Origin: Ramazzottius varieornatus
Taxonomy: Eukaryota > Tardigrada > Eutardigrada > Parachela > Ramazzottiidae
Assembly: GCA_001949185.1 (NCBI GenBank)
Contig: BDGG01000001.1
Coordinates: forward strand, 650,485 to 714,484
Reading direction: 5' to 3'
DNA: 64,000 nt
Part shown: positions 28,871 to 40,552 of the stretch, one piece after another
Numbering within the stretch: position 1 is the first letter of the stretch
Layout: each line of letters starts with the position of its first letter
Made by a program: the position numbers and the translations under genes
The notes under the pieces: model-generated
Database searches by the model: none
Seen by the model: only the letters and a program-made list of their open reading frames with translations
Told to the model about the DNA's origin: nothing

Positions 28871-31181
28871 TTATGGAGCGTCATCACCGGTAAGCACTCT
28901 GTTTCCGCTTGGTCGTGACCGATATCGTTCATTCCGTCGCGAAGAATCGTCGTTCCAGTCGGTAGTTATGGATCCATCTCCCATGACGGATATGACATTC
29001 TCCAGCGCAATCTTCCTAAACAGCGTATACGAGGACTGACCACAGGCTGCCCGTTCCTCCACATTCATCATGCTCCACGGCTTGCCGATGCCGCAATAGT
29101 ACGGTCCACTGGTGATGCCGGTCTTCTTTGAACTGACAGTGTACCGTTCTTCAAGCCGCATGTAATACTGGGTGCGGAGAAAAGCGCCGGAGTAGACGTC
29201 GCCGCTGAGGAACTTTGGACTGCCTTCCTTCGAACTGGCATAGGTGAAGTGAACTTCGTCAAGGATCTCCAGAGGCTCGTTAACTCCACGGTCAAAGTTG
29301 TGGACTTGAAACTGCGGACCTTTGCAGTTCTCGGGTGCGTCGTCACAGGAATCGGCGGACTCGAAAGGGCGTGTTGCGTTGTGAACATACACTGGACACA
29401 TTCCTGTAAACAAAAAAGATATGGTAGGGGCGTAAAATAATAGGTTTGTATGAAGAGTAATCCAGAGTAGTCAACGTTCTCACAAGAAAAGAAATTGGAT
29501 ACACAAAAACATTGCTTGTTCGGTACCGGTTAGAGGTAATTTGTTTTTATAACAGTGTTAATGTTTAGAATCTTTCGTGAACCTGCCGCAGTTCCGCAAT
29601 CTATTTCGGGGAAGTTCGTCGTTGAGCTTTCGGCAGGAGTTACGATCGAAATACACTATACCTTGCTTGCACCAGGTGGCTGTTTCGGCACAGTCGACAC
29701 AAAGACCATTATGCATGGAACGGAGAGCCAGTGGGTAGTAATTATTAGTCAGAAGAATATTCGGGTTACAACCTCCGCGACGCGTGCAGATTTTCCAGGT
29801 ATCCTCCGCGCACTGGTTACCCGGAAGCTCCAACGGGTTGTCCCGGAAGCAAGGACGATAGTACAGGAAGTCCCGATTCCCCGCTGTACTGAGCCACATG
29901 GTGTTGCACATGTCCTTGCTGCAAAACTTGGCGTTCTCTCCATTGCTTGCGAGGAACTGCAGACCGACGCGTTCGCCAACATGGACCAGGAACTCGGCGT
30001 ATCGGTCACTCTGACAGGCATCAAGCAGACAGTATCGCTTAAACAGCAGCTTGCGAAAGTCTTGGAGGACATCTCTCCAGTATTCTTGCCACTTATGCCG
30101 AGCAGTGATGCGTGCCGACTTCAGGAACCCAAAGGCGTAATCGATGCAGTTGTTATTGTCGTTGGCCGCGCACTTTGATAAGGGCTCATCGTACTCGTTC
30201 AGGCGTTTGGCGTTAACCTGGTTGGAAAAGCCAAGCTGGTTGTTATCCAGTTTGTAGGCGTCGAAAACGATGTTGTCGGCCATTTTCTTCGACATGAACC
30301 TGTAAAAAACAAGTGTCAGATAAAATTGCTGACATATAATGGAAGATTCAACTTCAGTCTGCAAAATCGGCCGCCACCAACTGGACGAAATTACGGTCTC
30401 GCCGTTTATCTGTGCGGGACTGAAAAATTTCGCTCTTCGATCTGTTATTCAATTTTCTTATAGGCATTCGGCACTTCGCTGTTGTTCGACTATAGCCTTC
30501 AAATTTTTTCCATGCCTTTTATGTACAGTACAAAGTATTGACGTACCGAATGAACCAGTAGGAATATTTGGACAGGGCGTAACAATCTCTCGCCAGGACA
30601 TCTTTCCACTTGCTGACTTCTCTTGCATCTCCAACCATGCGGTAGAAATTAATCAGCTCTGCCTGCACGCCCAACAAGATCAGCGTATACTCACGGAAGT
30701 ACAGTGAACCCTTTTCAATGTCCATAACCTGGAGAAAAGTCCCGAAAAAGTATGACACATTGAGATGGATATCATGCAACGATTTTCCCAGCTGTGGCGA
30801 TTGCGCATCAAATTGCGTCATGTTGATGGCGATGTCGATAGCAGGCCGGAAGCCACTCAAAATATTGGAGAAATTCCGCCGCTGTTCCGGCGCAACTTGC
30901 CCATGGATTTCCTCGTCAAAACAATACATATTTTCAGCTGAGACATCGTGTGAGGGCCATACTGACTGTGACACGGCTTGGAGGACCTCACCCGGTCTTT
31001 TGGGCTCACCGTCGACATAACGATTGATTGTGGCGATGACGCTGGCGAATGTCGCCTTTGTGCTTGGGTGATCACGCCAACAGCCTAAAATTCCATAACT
31101 AATGTCAGCCCTTGCGATATGAACCAGGAAGCTGGCAAAGATAAGTCCGGAAAACATCATGCAGATATTAGAAGCTTTCAT
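28871..31181 (-). CDS. Unrecognised secreted Cys-rich protein (601 aa)
   Basis: Exons in coding order: 31181-30547, 30299-29662, 29403-28871. The phases join (635, 638 and 533 nt). The N-terminus MKASNICMMFSGLIFASFL followed by VHIARA is a clear signal peptide. The mature chain is predicted to be helical in its first 300 residues (for example SKWKDVLARDCYALSKYSYWF). It then becomes rich in Cys with Asn-rich loops. N-glycosylation sequons (NFS, NMT, NVS) are present. No transmembrane segment follows, and no family was recognised. The donor at 29662 (caag|gtatag) was chosen because it is the only one seen that keeps frame with the last exon; using it skips an in-frame extension that stops at 29558. 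A degenerate copy of part of this gene lies at about 35.3 kb. Confidence 0.72.
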
Positions 31182-34100
31182 ATTTTGTCGAATCAGAATG
31201 AAGGGAACTCAAAACTCGACCTCATTTGTGTCAGAAACGTCAAGAAGTAAAGGGAGAACGCACACGCTATTTCTGAGGACTGTTTTCATGGTAAACTGAC
31301 AACAATGTTGTACACCACACGTTAATCCTCGGCATGCGCTGTCGACCTCAAATCTTGATACAGAAAGTTCGGGCTGGGCTCCTGAACTTTGATCTCCGGA
31401 CAAACTTCTGGTTTATGAAAAAGACCAACTGAGCCAAGATCCATACTTGAATTCGGATATCAAACTGATTAACCGGTGAAAGTTATCGATACAAACTTGA
31501 ATGTTTGGGATATAACTACCCCGGACATGCGCGAGTAACCACAGCAAGGAAAATCACAGTTACGTATGTATCAATAGCTCGATTCTTTGTTAATGAAGGC
31601 TGAAACCATCAATTATGAAAAGCTGCCATTTCGAAGTATTGGCCCACTCGAACTCGTTGTCTCGATTGGATGAAGCGGTCTACCGCCTTTCCACGGACTA
31701 AAAAAGGGAGAAACGCCCAGAAACGCGATGAGGCCAACAACCGTGCAAGGACAAGACCCAAAATCACGGCAGTCCGCGAGTCCTTCGCGTTTCCTTTCCG
31801 CTACCGGTTGCGTTTCGTCTTCCTTCTCCGGCAGATGATTTGGTCACGTTCGGGGAGTTGCTGGACAGATCATCATCGACTGTACCCCTGGGTAATATTA
31901 GGTCCTGTAAAACTTGTCAAATTCAGTTCAAAACATCACCGCAGATTCAAAACGAAGAATCTTTCCGTGATCTCTATCACTCTCATATGGAAAAAACTTT
32001 ACAAGTACACGCACGATGGATAATTATGGGACAGCCGTTCCGCCACGGCGGTACGGTAACACGTACGTACTCGACCGATTCACACTAATGCACTTTTCAA
32101 CACTTTTCTACGGTTGAATTTGCATTTTGCCGTCCTTTCGCCTGTCCCATAATTTTCGCTGTCCCGTAATTACCCATCGTGCGTGTACCCGAAGTGAAGT
32201 TGACCACAGCTGGATTGGAATACGTTCTTCCGAAAATTTTGCAGAGCTCGACGGCGTGTGTTGTATCCGGGAGAAAAACCTGCACTAATCGATGGGTACG
32301 AGATAAAACTAGCGGACTTGTCCATGTGCAATCGCATGGGGTACTTGTCCACCCCAGATCTGCTCTTCCGCTGATCAGATTTTGATTTTTATGGTTTATT
32401 CGATAGGAAAAACCCCTATCTATTTGTCAAACATGGTGGACAGGAAAGAAGAGCGGATTTGTTGAGAAACATCCGCTGAGAAGAGGGACGGCCAACGCAA
32501 TGTTAAAAGGCCTGTTTTTTGAAAAATTAGCTGATTTTAATCAATCAAGTTACGATACGCGTGCATGTGCAAACTTTACAGGGTGGACAACTTCACCATG
32601 CGATTTTACATGGACAAGTATGCTATTTTTACCCCGTAGTGCCATTCGCTATCTTTTCTGAGATGAAAAATGTCGAGTTGATCAGTGAACAAGGTCTGAA
32701 GCCGGCGGCCTTGCCTTTTCCGGGGTTTTCCCAAGATAAGGAAGACAGAGTGACAGACTTGCGGTCAGTGTCATGATTTGTGCGTCCTATGGAGGATCGG
32801 GACCTGACAAGCACAGAACGCATCAATCGAATTCATTCTTTGTCGTCTTTAGCATCTCGTCAACTTTTACAAGTTGGTTTGTACATACTATTCAGTTTCT
32901 AGCTTACCTGTGTGGCGATGATGGTAGAACGATAGTTTCCCGCTCACGAAGAAGGTCACAAGACAATAGGCTAATGGATCCAGCCCAGCAAGCCAAATCC
33001 CCTGGTGAAGTTGGAAAAGTACGACACGGGGCGTTCCGCGACAGGGCCACCGATCTCAGGAGAGCTCACAGTTATGCTATACGAATCGTTTTGAGCCGGG
33101 TGTGGTATCCGCAGGGGAAATCGAACTACGACGGACGCGGGGAACACGGCCTACGAAAATTCGGAAACCTGATCATCTAACACCGAATGGGCGTAGACGG
33201 ATGACGAGAAGGAGAGACATTATTTTCGTCGACAGAAGCCAGTACCATAAGAGCCGCAATGCACAAGAATTTTCCAAAAATCAGTGCCATCAGTCCGGTG
33301 AATAGATTTCAAATCTTCCACACATCGCTTCAAAGATCTTCACAACCTGCAGCCTGTCTCTGCAATACAGCTCTCAAACTAAGCACGGCAGGGATACTAT
33401 TCGCAGAGAGACTAGAGGGGGTAGAGGAACGCGTACGTACGTCAACCCTGTCTTCCAATGATAAAGTCACATTGCCGGACTAGCTTCCATTAAACGTCGA
33501 GGTCAAAGGGATGACCTCCGATGACCTTCAGCTGCGTGGACAAAGCGACAGTTCGGCCCAACCTGACAGACCGAGCCGCTGCGCATTAACTGACTTCTAA
33601 ATGGAATCACGTGCGAAGGATCTGACAGAACTGTACCCTACCTGGAGCGTCTCCCTTTCTATTTTTTTTCCGTAGAACGCATTGCAGGTTTCAGGTTTGG
33701 AACCAGCTAGCGACGGAGGGAGACTGTCACCGGAACATCAACGCTGAACAGCCTTATCCTTGCTGACGAAAGAGCCAGCTGATGGACATTCCGGAACCAA
33801 GAAATTTCGTGCTCAAACGAAGCTTCGTAATTCCCTCTTCCTGCCGCTTTCCTCCTTGCCACCTGTGAACGCTTGGATCTCGGGTGGACGTACGCCGTGC
33901 AGTGTACCGTTGAGTTTTCACGTTCCATATCATCGTGCTTGGAGGCTGTATACCAACCGTAATGTAACCGACTCTGCCGGGGCATAGCCTCTGTGCGCAT
34001 CAGACCAGTGGTAATGCTCGTTGGTAGTGGTAAGTGCCTCTACGGCTTCCATGTTTTGCGGCTCTACTGCATACACAGCGGCTTCTCTACCCCATCTAGT

Positions 34101-34451
34101 CTCTCTGCTATTCGGATATTTCCCAACTGCTGCTTGCAACGTGTCCTCTATCGATCGAAACTACTTACCTGATAGATTCAACGTGCCATTTTTATCGTGT
34201 GGAAGATCTGGACATTTCGTTCACCCTGGACTTTTTCATTCCCAAAGAAAGGTGACGCCACCTGAAAACCAATTTTCCTTTTATCTCCTCTGTCTAAAAT
34301 TTTTGAGAAAGTTTTAGCTATGTTTGTCGACCACGAAAAAGTTCATTTTCAAGTCGAAGAGATCCACAGAAACGTAGCTACTCCATTTGAGCCATCGCTG
34401 GTCGCTGGGCTTGTCGAAGAAAAGGGAAGTGGAAGCAGTGACTTGTAAGAA
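31182..34451. other. Accessory spacer with inverted-repeat elements
   Basis: About 3.3 kb has no supported exon. Short open frames on both strands have no recognised motifs. One compact inverted-repeat element (32006-32187) is listed separately. Confidence 0.4.
32006..32187. mobile_element. MITE-like element, 182 bp
   Basis: Terminal inverted repeats of about 28 bp: the left end tacacgcacgatggataatt pairs with the right end aattacccatcgtgcgtgta. It has no coding capacity. The ends resemble those of the elements at 36.8 and 43.3-43.7 kb, so they belong to one family. The interior carries ctttctacgg/gcacttttcaac motifs that also occur inverted near 36780-36800. Confidence 0.75.
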
Positions 34452-34649
34452 GTGATGGCCGTCTACCTGCGTGGCAGGACTCGAAGTGTAACCGTTGGAG
34501 GTTACTACAGTGCGGACAGTGAAGTCCGGTCAGGCGTTCCGCAAGGTTCCGTTCTAAGCCCACGGTTCTTCGTCGTGGCGGTCAACAAGCTCGACTTAGA
34601 TAAATGCGAGCTGTACCAGTACGCTGACGAACTGGTGGCCACTTCTTAA
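34452..34649 (+). pseudogene. Non-LTR retrotransposon reverse transcriptase relic
   Basis: An open stretch of 65 codons reads AVYLRGRTRSVTVGGYYS, then VRSGVPQGSVLSPRFF and QYADELVA. SGVPQGSVLSP is the core RT motif of jockey/CR1-type LINEs. The catalytic FADD-type box is altered to YADE, so the second catalytic Asp is lost. Upstream sequence is not in frame, and no endonuclease is visible. This is a dead fragment. Confidence 0.8.
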
Positions 34650-35072
34650 TCCTCACTTCTTTACTACGTCACTGACAGCGCAGAATAGCAAGTAGTGTGC
34701 GGTCAACTTTGAATTTACCTTTGTTGATTCAAGCAAACGTAGAAAAACACCCAAGATGCCGCTTTACAGCACAGGCAGAGTGTCACGTGTTGTTAGAATG
34801 ACTTGCACATTTGCGACTTGCTGAACGCAAACCACCAACTGAAGCGTTTCAGCCCGTAAAATCTTGCTTGTGTGACGTAGTAGAGAAGTGAGGATTGTTG
34901 CTGTATTACTGTGCACGTGAACGTCTGACCGTTACCGCAAGTCCGATCGAACGTTCCCGACCAGCGAGCATTCATACTCCATAGACGACGATTTGGCGCG
35001 GATTGGTTTGGTCAGTGGATTCTGTTTACCTGGTCCAGTAGGATTTATGGCAAGCACACGGAACTCGTACAC

Positions 35073-35212
35073 ACACCTGACCTAAATGTGGGCATGGAAA
35101 AAAAGGTGGGCCACGGAGCGAATGTGACACGGGTCAGTAGAAGTCGGCCAATCAATCAAATATTCGGAGCAGCACCGCCGCGCTCCGTGGCCCACATTTA
35201 GTTCAGATGCGT
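35073..35212. repeat. Inverted-repeat element of about 140 bp
   Basis: The left side tgacctaaatgtgggc plus gtgggccacggagcg is mirrored by cgctccgtggcccacattta on the right, forming a potential hairpin. It is MITE-like but its termini do not match the 32/43-kb family. Confidence 0.6.
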
Positions 35213-35304
35213 ATACCATCCACCTCATTTTACCCCAGTAGGCTTGATCGGAGCTGATCCAGGCCATAGTTCCTTAGCGGTACCCAGTTGTTGGAGAACT
35301 TGTC

Positions 35305-35540
35305 TTTTATCAGCAGTGATGCGTGCGGACTTCAGGAACCCAAAGGCGCAATCGGAGCAGCTTTTGTTATCGTTGGCCGCACAGTTTGATGAGGGCTCGT
35401 CATGTTCATTCGAAGATTGGATCGAATCGAAGGAGAAGGAGCTCGTCTATTTAATTCGAACATTTCGTGATCGACATGTTGCCCCTCATCTTCTTTGACA
35501 TGAGAGGTCCATTCCCATCCTACCGGTTCATGAAACTGCT
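35305..35540 (-). pseudogene. Relic of the secreted-protein gene
   Basis: The segment agcagtgatgcgtgcggacttcaggaacccaaaggcg and its continuation through gttggccgcacagtttgatgagggctcg match exon 2 of the secreted-protein gene (about 30100-30190) with scattered substitutions. A weaker match runs to the cttctttgacatga stretch near 35500, matching about 30290. Frame is interrupted and no flanking exons are seen. It lies in the same orientation as the parent, about 5 kb away. Confidence 0.75.
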
Positions 35541-36092
35541 ACAGATTCCCACGAGTCCCAACGCAGACCCGGAAGCAGGAAAAAGCAAGTTATACTTTGT
35601 CACTTTTCTTAGACGGTCGAAAACGCTGTTCTTAATGTCGCCGTATAACTTGTTTGTTCTTTTCGCTGACATCGAACGGCTCGCGTTACTCGGTGGATTT
35701 TCGGTCGAAAAGTCTGTTTACACATGCACCTTGCAAAGAGCGCGCCTTCGATGCTTTGGGCTGTTCATGTTGTCCCGTTCGACCATAAAATCAATGTGAG
35801 TTTCTGGACACGATAAATTTCCTGGCGCAGGCCACGTATACTGCTAACGTTTATGGTAATCTCGAATCAGACGGGAAGAGTCAGCTGGGAAATTCCTCCA
35901 ATCTCTTTAAGATGCCTCGTATGACCGGTGTCGGAAATTTGCAGCAGACTATTGCACTCGAGTGAATTAAATTCATTACCTCATGACCGTGCAACACAGG
36001 TTCGGATATTATGGCGCCCTGCGTAATAATGCGTAATTTTTCGGTACGTTTGACGATGTTTTCAGCACAGATATTGGTGGCCTCTTTTCGAC

Positions 36093-36781
36093 ATGCACAA
36101 ATTATGGCTGAACTTGCTAGTGTTGGCTCTTGGCAAGAGGCGGATTTTTTTGTGCGATGGAAGCGCCGTGTGCCCTGCATCTGACATCCCCGCTTTCACC
36201 ACTGACCCTGCGTGTTCTACTGTAACCCTCTGGTGCTGGCATTCAACAACATCAAAATTTATGAATGCGATCTGACGCCCTGTTTCACCTTTGATTATGC
36301 TCTGTTGTGGAACCACACTGTGCCGCAGTTGCGTGGTCATCACCGGATCTGGATAGTGTCTGTGGAATGGCCCGAGTTGAAAAGGGCAAGGAATCCAGGG
36401 AGGATTATTTACAACCTGCCCTCAACTAGCGAATTCTTCGATGCTAAGATGTGTACCGAGCTGATGGCTACTGTTGAGTCTCGGAACCAACTGACAAAGG
36501 AGCCAGCTCTTCATCTTCGGGCTTTGAATGGCTCGGGTGTTTTACACAATGGCTTGGGAACACACTGCGATACTCTGCTCGAATCCGATAATAATTTTGG
36601 ATTTCGCCTAACCTTGGAGCATTCAGTCGACTCTTCTACCATCTGCGCCCTTCGTGGTCCCACACATCTCATCAAATTCCCTCCTGAAGGTAATGTGTCT
36701 TACTCGGCATATAACCGTAACCAGTCACATTTACCCACAGGAGATACTCAGCATACCCGCAAAATGGAAATTCAAACGTAG
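36093..36781 (+). other. Unrecognised open frames of unknown status
   Basis: One frame opens at 36093 (60 codons). A second runs from 36212 to 36781 (189 codons), overlapping it in another frame. The second is Leu/Asn-rich with no recognisable motif. Its last part overlaps sequence belonging to a MITE-like element (about 36740-36878). It could be a decayed gene or transposon; no splice structure is clear. Confidence 0.2.
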
Positions 36782-36878
36782 AAAAGTGTCCAAAAGTGCA
36801 TTACTATGAATCGGTCGTGTACGAAAACGCCTGGTCACGTAATTGTTACTGGCCCCATAATTTCCCGTCGTACGTGTA
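36740..36878. mobile_element. Partial MITE-like element, right end
   Basis: The terminus ggtcacgtaattgttactgg followed by ccccataatttcccgtcgtacgtgta matches the right end of the 43.3-43.7 kb element. The inner part matches the 32-kb element in inverted orientation. I could not place the left end. Confidence 0.55.
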
Positions 36879-37050
36879 CAGTTTACGAGTGTGATGACGC
36901 ATGCAGCATACGCTTACTGTGACGGCTTTTATTTATGAAGCATGACGGTACATTTTCTTTCGAAAAAACGAAGAAATTAAAATGATTTTCCTTTTAAGAA
37001 AAAGAGAAAAATAACTTGTGATAGTTTAAAGTACGGTGCTGTAATTTCAG

Positions 37051-37770
37051 CTGTACCGTCCATATCCGAAGAAGACCTGACCGACAAGGTGGTCAAAGCC
37101 GGCTCAGCCATTCGTTTCGATGTTCGCTTCAACAGCGGGTCACTTTCGGAAGTCATTTGGTCTGTAAGCTGCGCAGTTCTTCGGAACGATAGTCGCACAA
37201 CGATCCAACCCAGTGACAGTTTGACCAAGAAGGCGGTGATGACGATCTACCCCGCACAGCGTGCTGATACCGGCAAATACAAGCTGACCATCCGCCATGT
37301 CGACACTTTCATCGACGAAGTTACAAACGTAAGATATATCCTTTACCTTATCAACGGTCACGCCAAACGATGACCTAAACCTAGGCTTAACGTTCTGGCA
37401 CGGTCGACTACGGCCGAATAGAAAGAGCCTAAAGCACCATTCTTGCTCGGAGGTTACATCTGGAGTCGAAGTCTACGTTACGAGCGTGCCCGCACGACCT
37501 CAAGGTCTCCTCACAGTGTCCCACATGAGTTCAACTACCGCCAGGTTGAAGTTTAAGAAGCCGCTCGATGATGGTGGACAAGACATCAGCCACTACGAGT
37601 TTGAGAAACAGGAAGCTGGTACTGGTAACTGGGTGCCTTGTGGACGAACCAAGGACGCCAACGAGACCGAAGGCAAGGTTGAAGGGTTGACACCGGGCAA
37701 GAAACACTTGTTCCGAGTCAGGGCTGTCAATGGGGAAGGTGTCGGTGAACCTCTGGAATCGAGTACAGTA
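37051..37770 (+). pseudogene. Orphan twitchin-like Ig-Fn3 module
   Basis: After an acceptor (gtaatttcag), 37051-37330 encodes an Ig domain (VVKAGSAIRFDV, EVIW, ADTGKYKLTIR) and ends at AAC|gtaaga. A second piece from about 37457 continues the Ig end and a full Fn3 domain (PLDDGG, ISHYEFEKQEAGTGNWVPCG) to about 37767. The closest relative is the twitchin module at 59050-59901. The Ig half is strongly diverged but 157 bp of the Fn3 half are identical. No recognisable following Fn3 exon is found, and a minus-strand gene separates it from the twitchin gene. It is probably an inactive duplicate; a small expressed gene cannot be excluded. Confidence 0.65.
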
Positions 37771-37774
37771 TGCT

Positions 37775-40552
37775 TCTGCTAATTTATTTTTTTTACGGTG
37801 TGAAAAATAAATTCCTATGATTTAAATATTGCGCTCAACTTGGAAGCATCATGGCTTAGATATTGGACGATAGAAAACGATTTCAATTTAGCAACCCTGC
37901 AGGGCCTGACCACAGCGAAAGTCCAGACCAAGTCGAACTTTTAACGGCCAACCCGGAAGTCTCACCGGTGTCTTCCAAGTCGATCGCATGCTTTATCACC
38001 TGCTGCAGCTTTGGTCCACTTGTAATTACGACCTGGATGCTAAAGTTACTTTCCGATTCTCCAGATATCCACGTTTGATTTTGAGTAAGTTACGTCCTAC
38101 ATCGAATTTACGGCAGTGTGTTTTGGTCAGTTTCTCAGAGGACGGGAAAATGTGGTGGCCAGTTAACATGTAAATATTGCACAGAGTGAAAGAACGATAC
38201 CGACATCGTAAAATTACAACAAGTAGAGTGAGTAGTGATTCTCATTCATTTACAGCTTCAGCCTTCTTGTAAACTTTATCCGTCACTGTCGCCCGACATA
38301 AAGTACGTGCCTTTACGATAACAATGAAGTCCGGCGAGGCATAATTATGACGAGCTTGCAAGTACAGCACTAAGTTTTCCTCATCTTTGGTCCTACCGAA
38401 AGTACATAGTATGAATGAAATGTTAAGATCCTTCACACGATTAGAAAATTGCGAGGCTGAAGCCAAGTCCGCGTATGCTCCCATTTCACATAGGTTATCG
38501 CAAACTGAATACTGGATCTTCAGCGGACGTCAGTTTAGTGTACGAAAACAACCCAGCTGGTGTAGTGGCATTGTTTCGAAAGACTTCCTTGTCATTAAAA
38601 GTTGTTCCACATTGAGGGTTTTCCATACTTGAACCCGACATCCTGCCCCTGTTTTTTACGTTCGCTGCTTTGCGTTCACGTCCAGGCCTCTATCATGGGC
38701 GTCTTTGTTCAGCATGATCGGATGGAAGGTAGTCGATACCTTCCCTAGCAAGCAGGGGCTCCCTGAGTGCCGAAAAATGAACACGAAACTTTCAAAGGTG
38801 GCTGTCGCCAGCTTTGGAGAAGTGGCTGGTCTACCGTGGCTTCTGAATGCGTTGAGCCTCCTGCCACGTGATCAGAAAGCTCAAAGTGTGCTCTAAGCAG
38901 TACTGTTTGAATCGTCAAGATCGCACGACGGAATCATGAGGTACAAGGAAGCAACGGAAGACGGGGGGTGACGCTGACCCACGACCGTGACTGTGGGAAA
39001 GGGAGGGACAAGCAGGCTGCCTCCTAAAATGTTTCTTCACTGCGTGACCATCGACCTATTTCTGAAGAAAAATTCTGCATCCTGGTGTTGAGATGAAGTA
39101 GACCTAGCAAGCGGGAATAGACTGCTATGCTCGTCCGCCACCACTGACCCTGGAGCTTCCAGAACTGGTTTTGTACTGTATCAGGCGCACCGACTCGACG
39201 AGGAACTGTACGGAACTCGAGTGAAGAGCTATGATGTGGTCTCAATCCAGTAGCTTTTGATCCATGGATTTCGTCCTCCCCACGATGTCAACATCGCGCG
39301 CCTCCTTGACTACACCGAGTTGCACCTCCAGCTCATTGGTAGCTCCGGCCAAACAGCTCTTACGAGGGGACCTTCAGACCCTGTCACACGCCGACCGTGA
39401 TATTGGTACTTTTATGTGATAGCTATGACTCTTAGCTTCCTCCGAACTATCAGGAAGAAATGTCCCGACCCCTTCCTAGAGCTATAGAAAAGCATCTATC
39501 ATAAGCCGATATCCTCGGTTTTTTGTCACAGATTCAATGAAGGCGACAACATGGTGCACAATCTGTCTACGAAGGGCGAGATGATAGCTTTCGTAAAGGT
39601 GGCTCATGCGCTGGTACCCTACATTCTGTAGGAATATCTCCACCATTGGATTTTGAACCCTCGTCATTTCGAATTTTCGAATTTTCGGTATCACGCAAAT
39701 TTTGCATCACTTTTGTGTCTGATATAATCGATTCATTTATGCACCATGTATGATTTTCGGATGCTTTTTCCGAGATGATTTCTTGATAATATGCACTTCA
39801 ATATACAGTATCTAGGGAGCCGCAAAATGGCGAACTCCCGCATGTGCCGTTTCGTCTCGTCGTTTTGGAAAGTGCAAATGCATGTACAGCTCTTTTCTTG
39901 CCAACCATTTGATTTCCTGGGTCGAGGCATGCTGTAATTGAGGGTGAAATTAAAGCACAGCCACTGACTGTCTAGGTTGATAAAAGGTCACACAGTGTGT
40001 AATATAATGCCTCACCGTCAGCACTTTGTCCGAGTAGGGGAAATGAGTATGGATCGACGCACAGTCCATGACGCGTTTGAACTTGGCCACCGTTCTGCGA
40101 CAAAGAGATCAAATGCCAACGGATCAGAACTTTGACAGGTTTCAGCCAGACAGAATGAAAGACTTCTTACGTCGCTTTCAATGTAAGCGCCATCTGTCGT
40201 TCGACAAAGTAACACAATGGGCACAGGTACAAGTGCCGACCTGGGACGGTGTAGTAGGAAGGCAGACACCATACTTCCGATTTGCACGTATGACACTACG
40301 AAGAAGACTGGCATAGTGAAAGGTTACAGTTGGAATGGTTTCATGAATATATCGGCCGTGAAGTTTACCCTTTCATTCCTTCGATGGGAACAATGAACAT
40401 GGAAAGGTAGCGGTATGCTGGCACCATGTCCGAGTTTGTGTTGAGCTTCGATCCTTCGACCAATCTTTACTTTTGTCACGTCGTAAAACCCAGGACTGGA
40501 ATACACACCATAACGCACTGCGGTTCAGTGGGACTGTAATAGCTGAAAGACA
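37775..40552. other. Gene-poor spacer
   Basis: About 2.8 kb in which I find no supported exon on either strand. A weakly Fn3-like stretch after ccctgcag at about 37908 (DQVELLT) might be a decayed continuation of the orphan module, but it is too degraded to call. Confidence 0.4.

Noticed and set aside
29555-30178. 207-codon plus-strand open frame
   Set aside because: It is the antisense shadow of exon 2 of the secreted-protein gene, which has a signal peptide and in-phase splicing on the minus strand.
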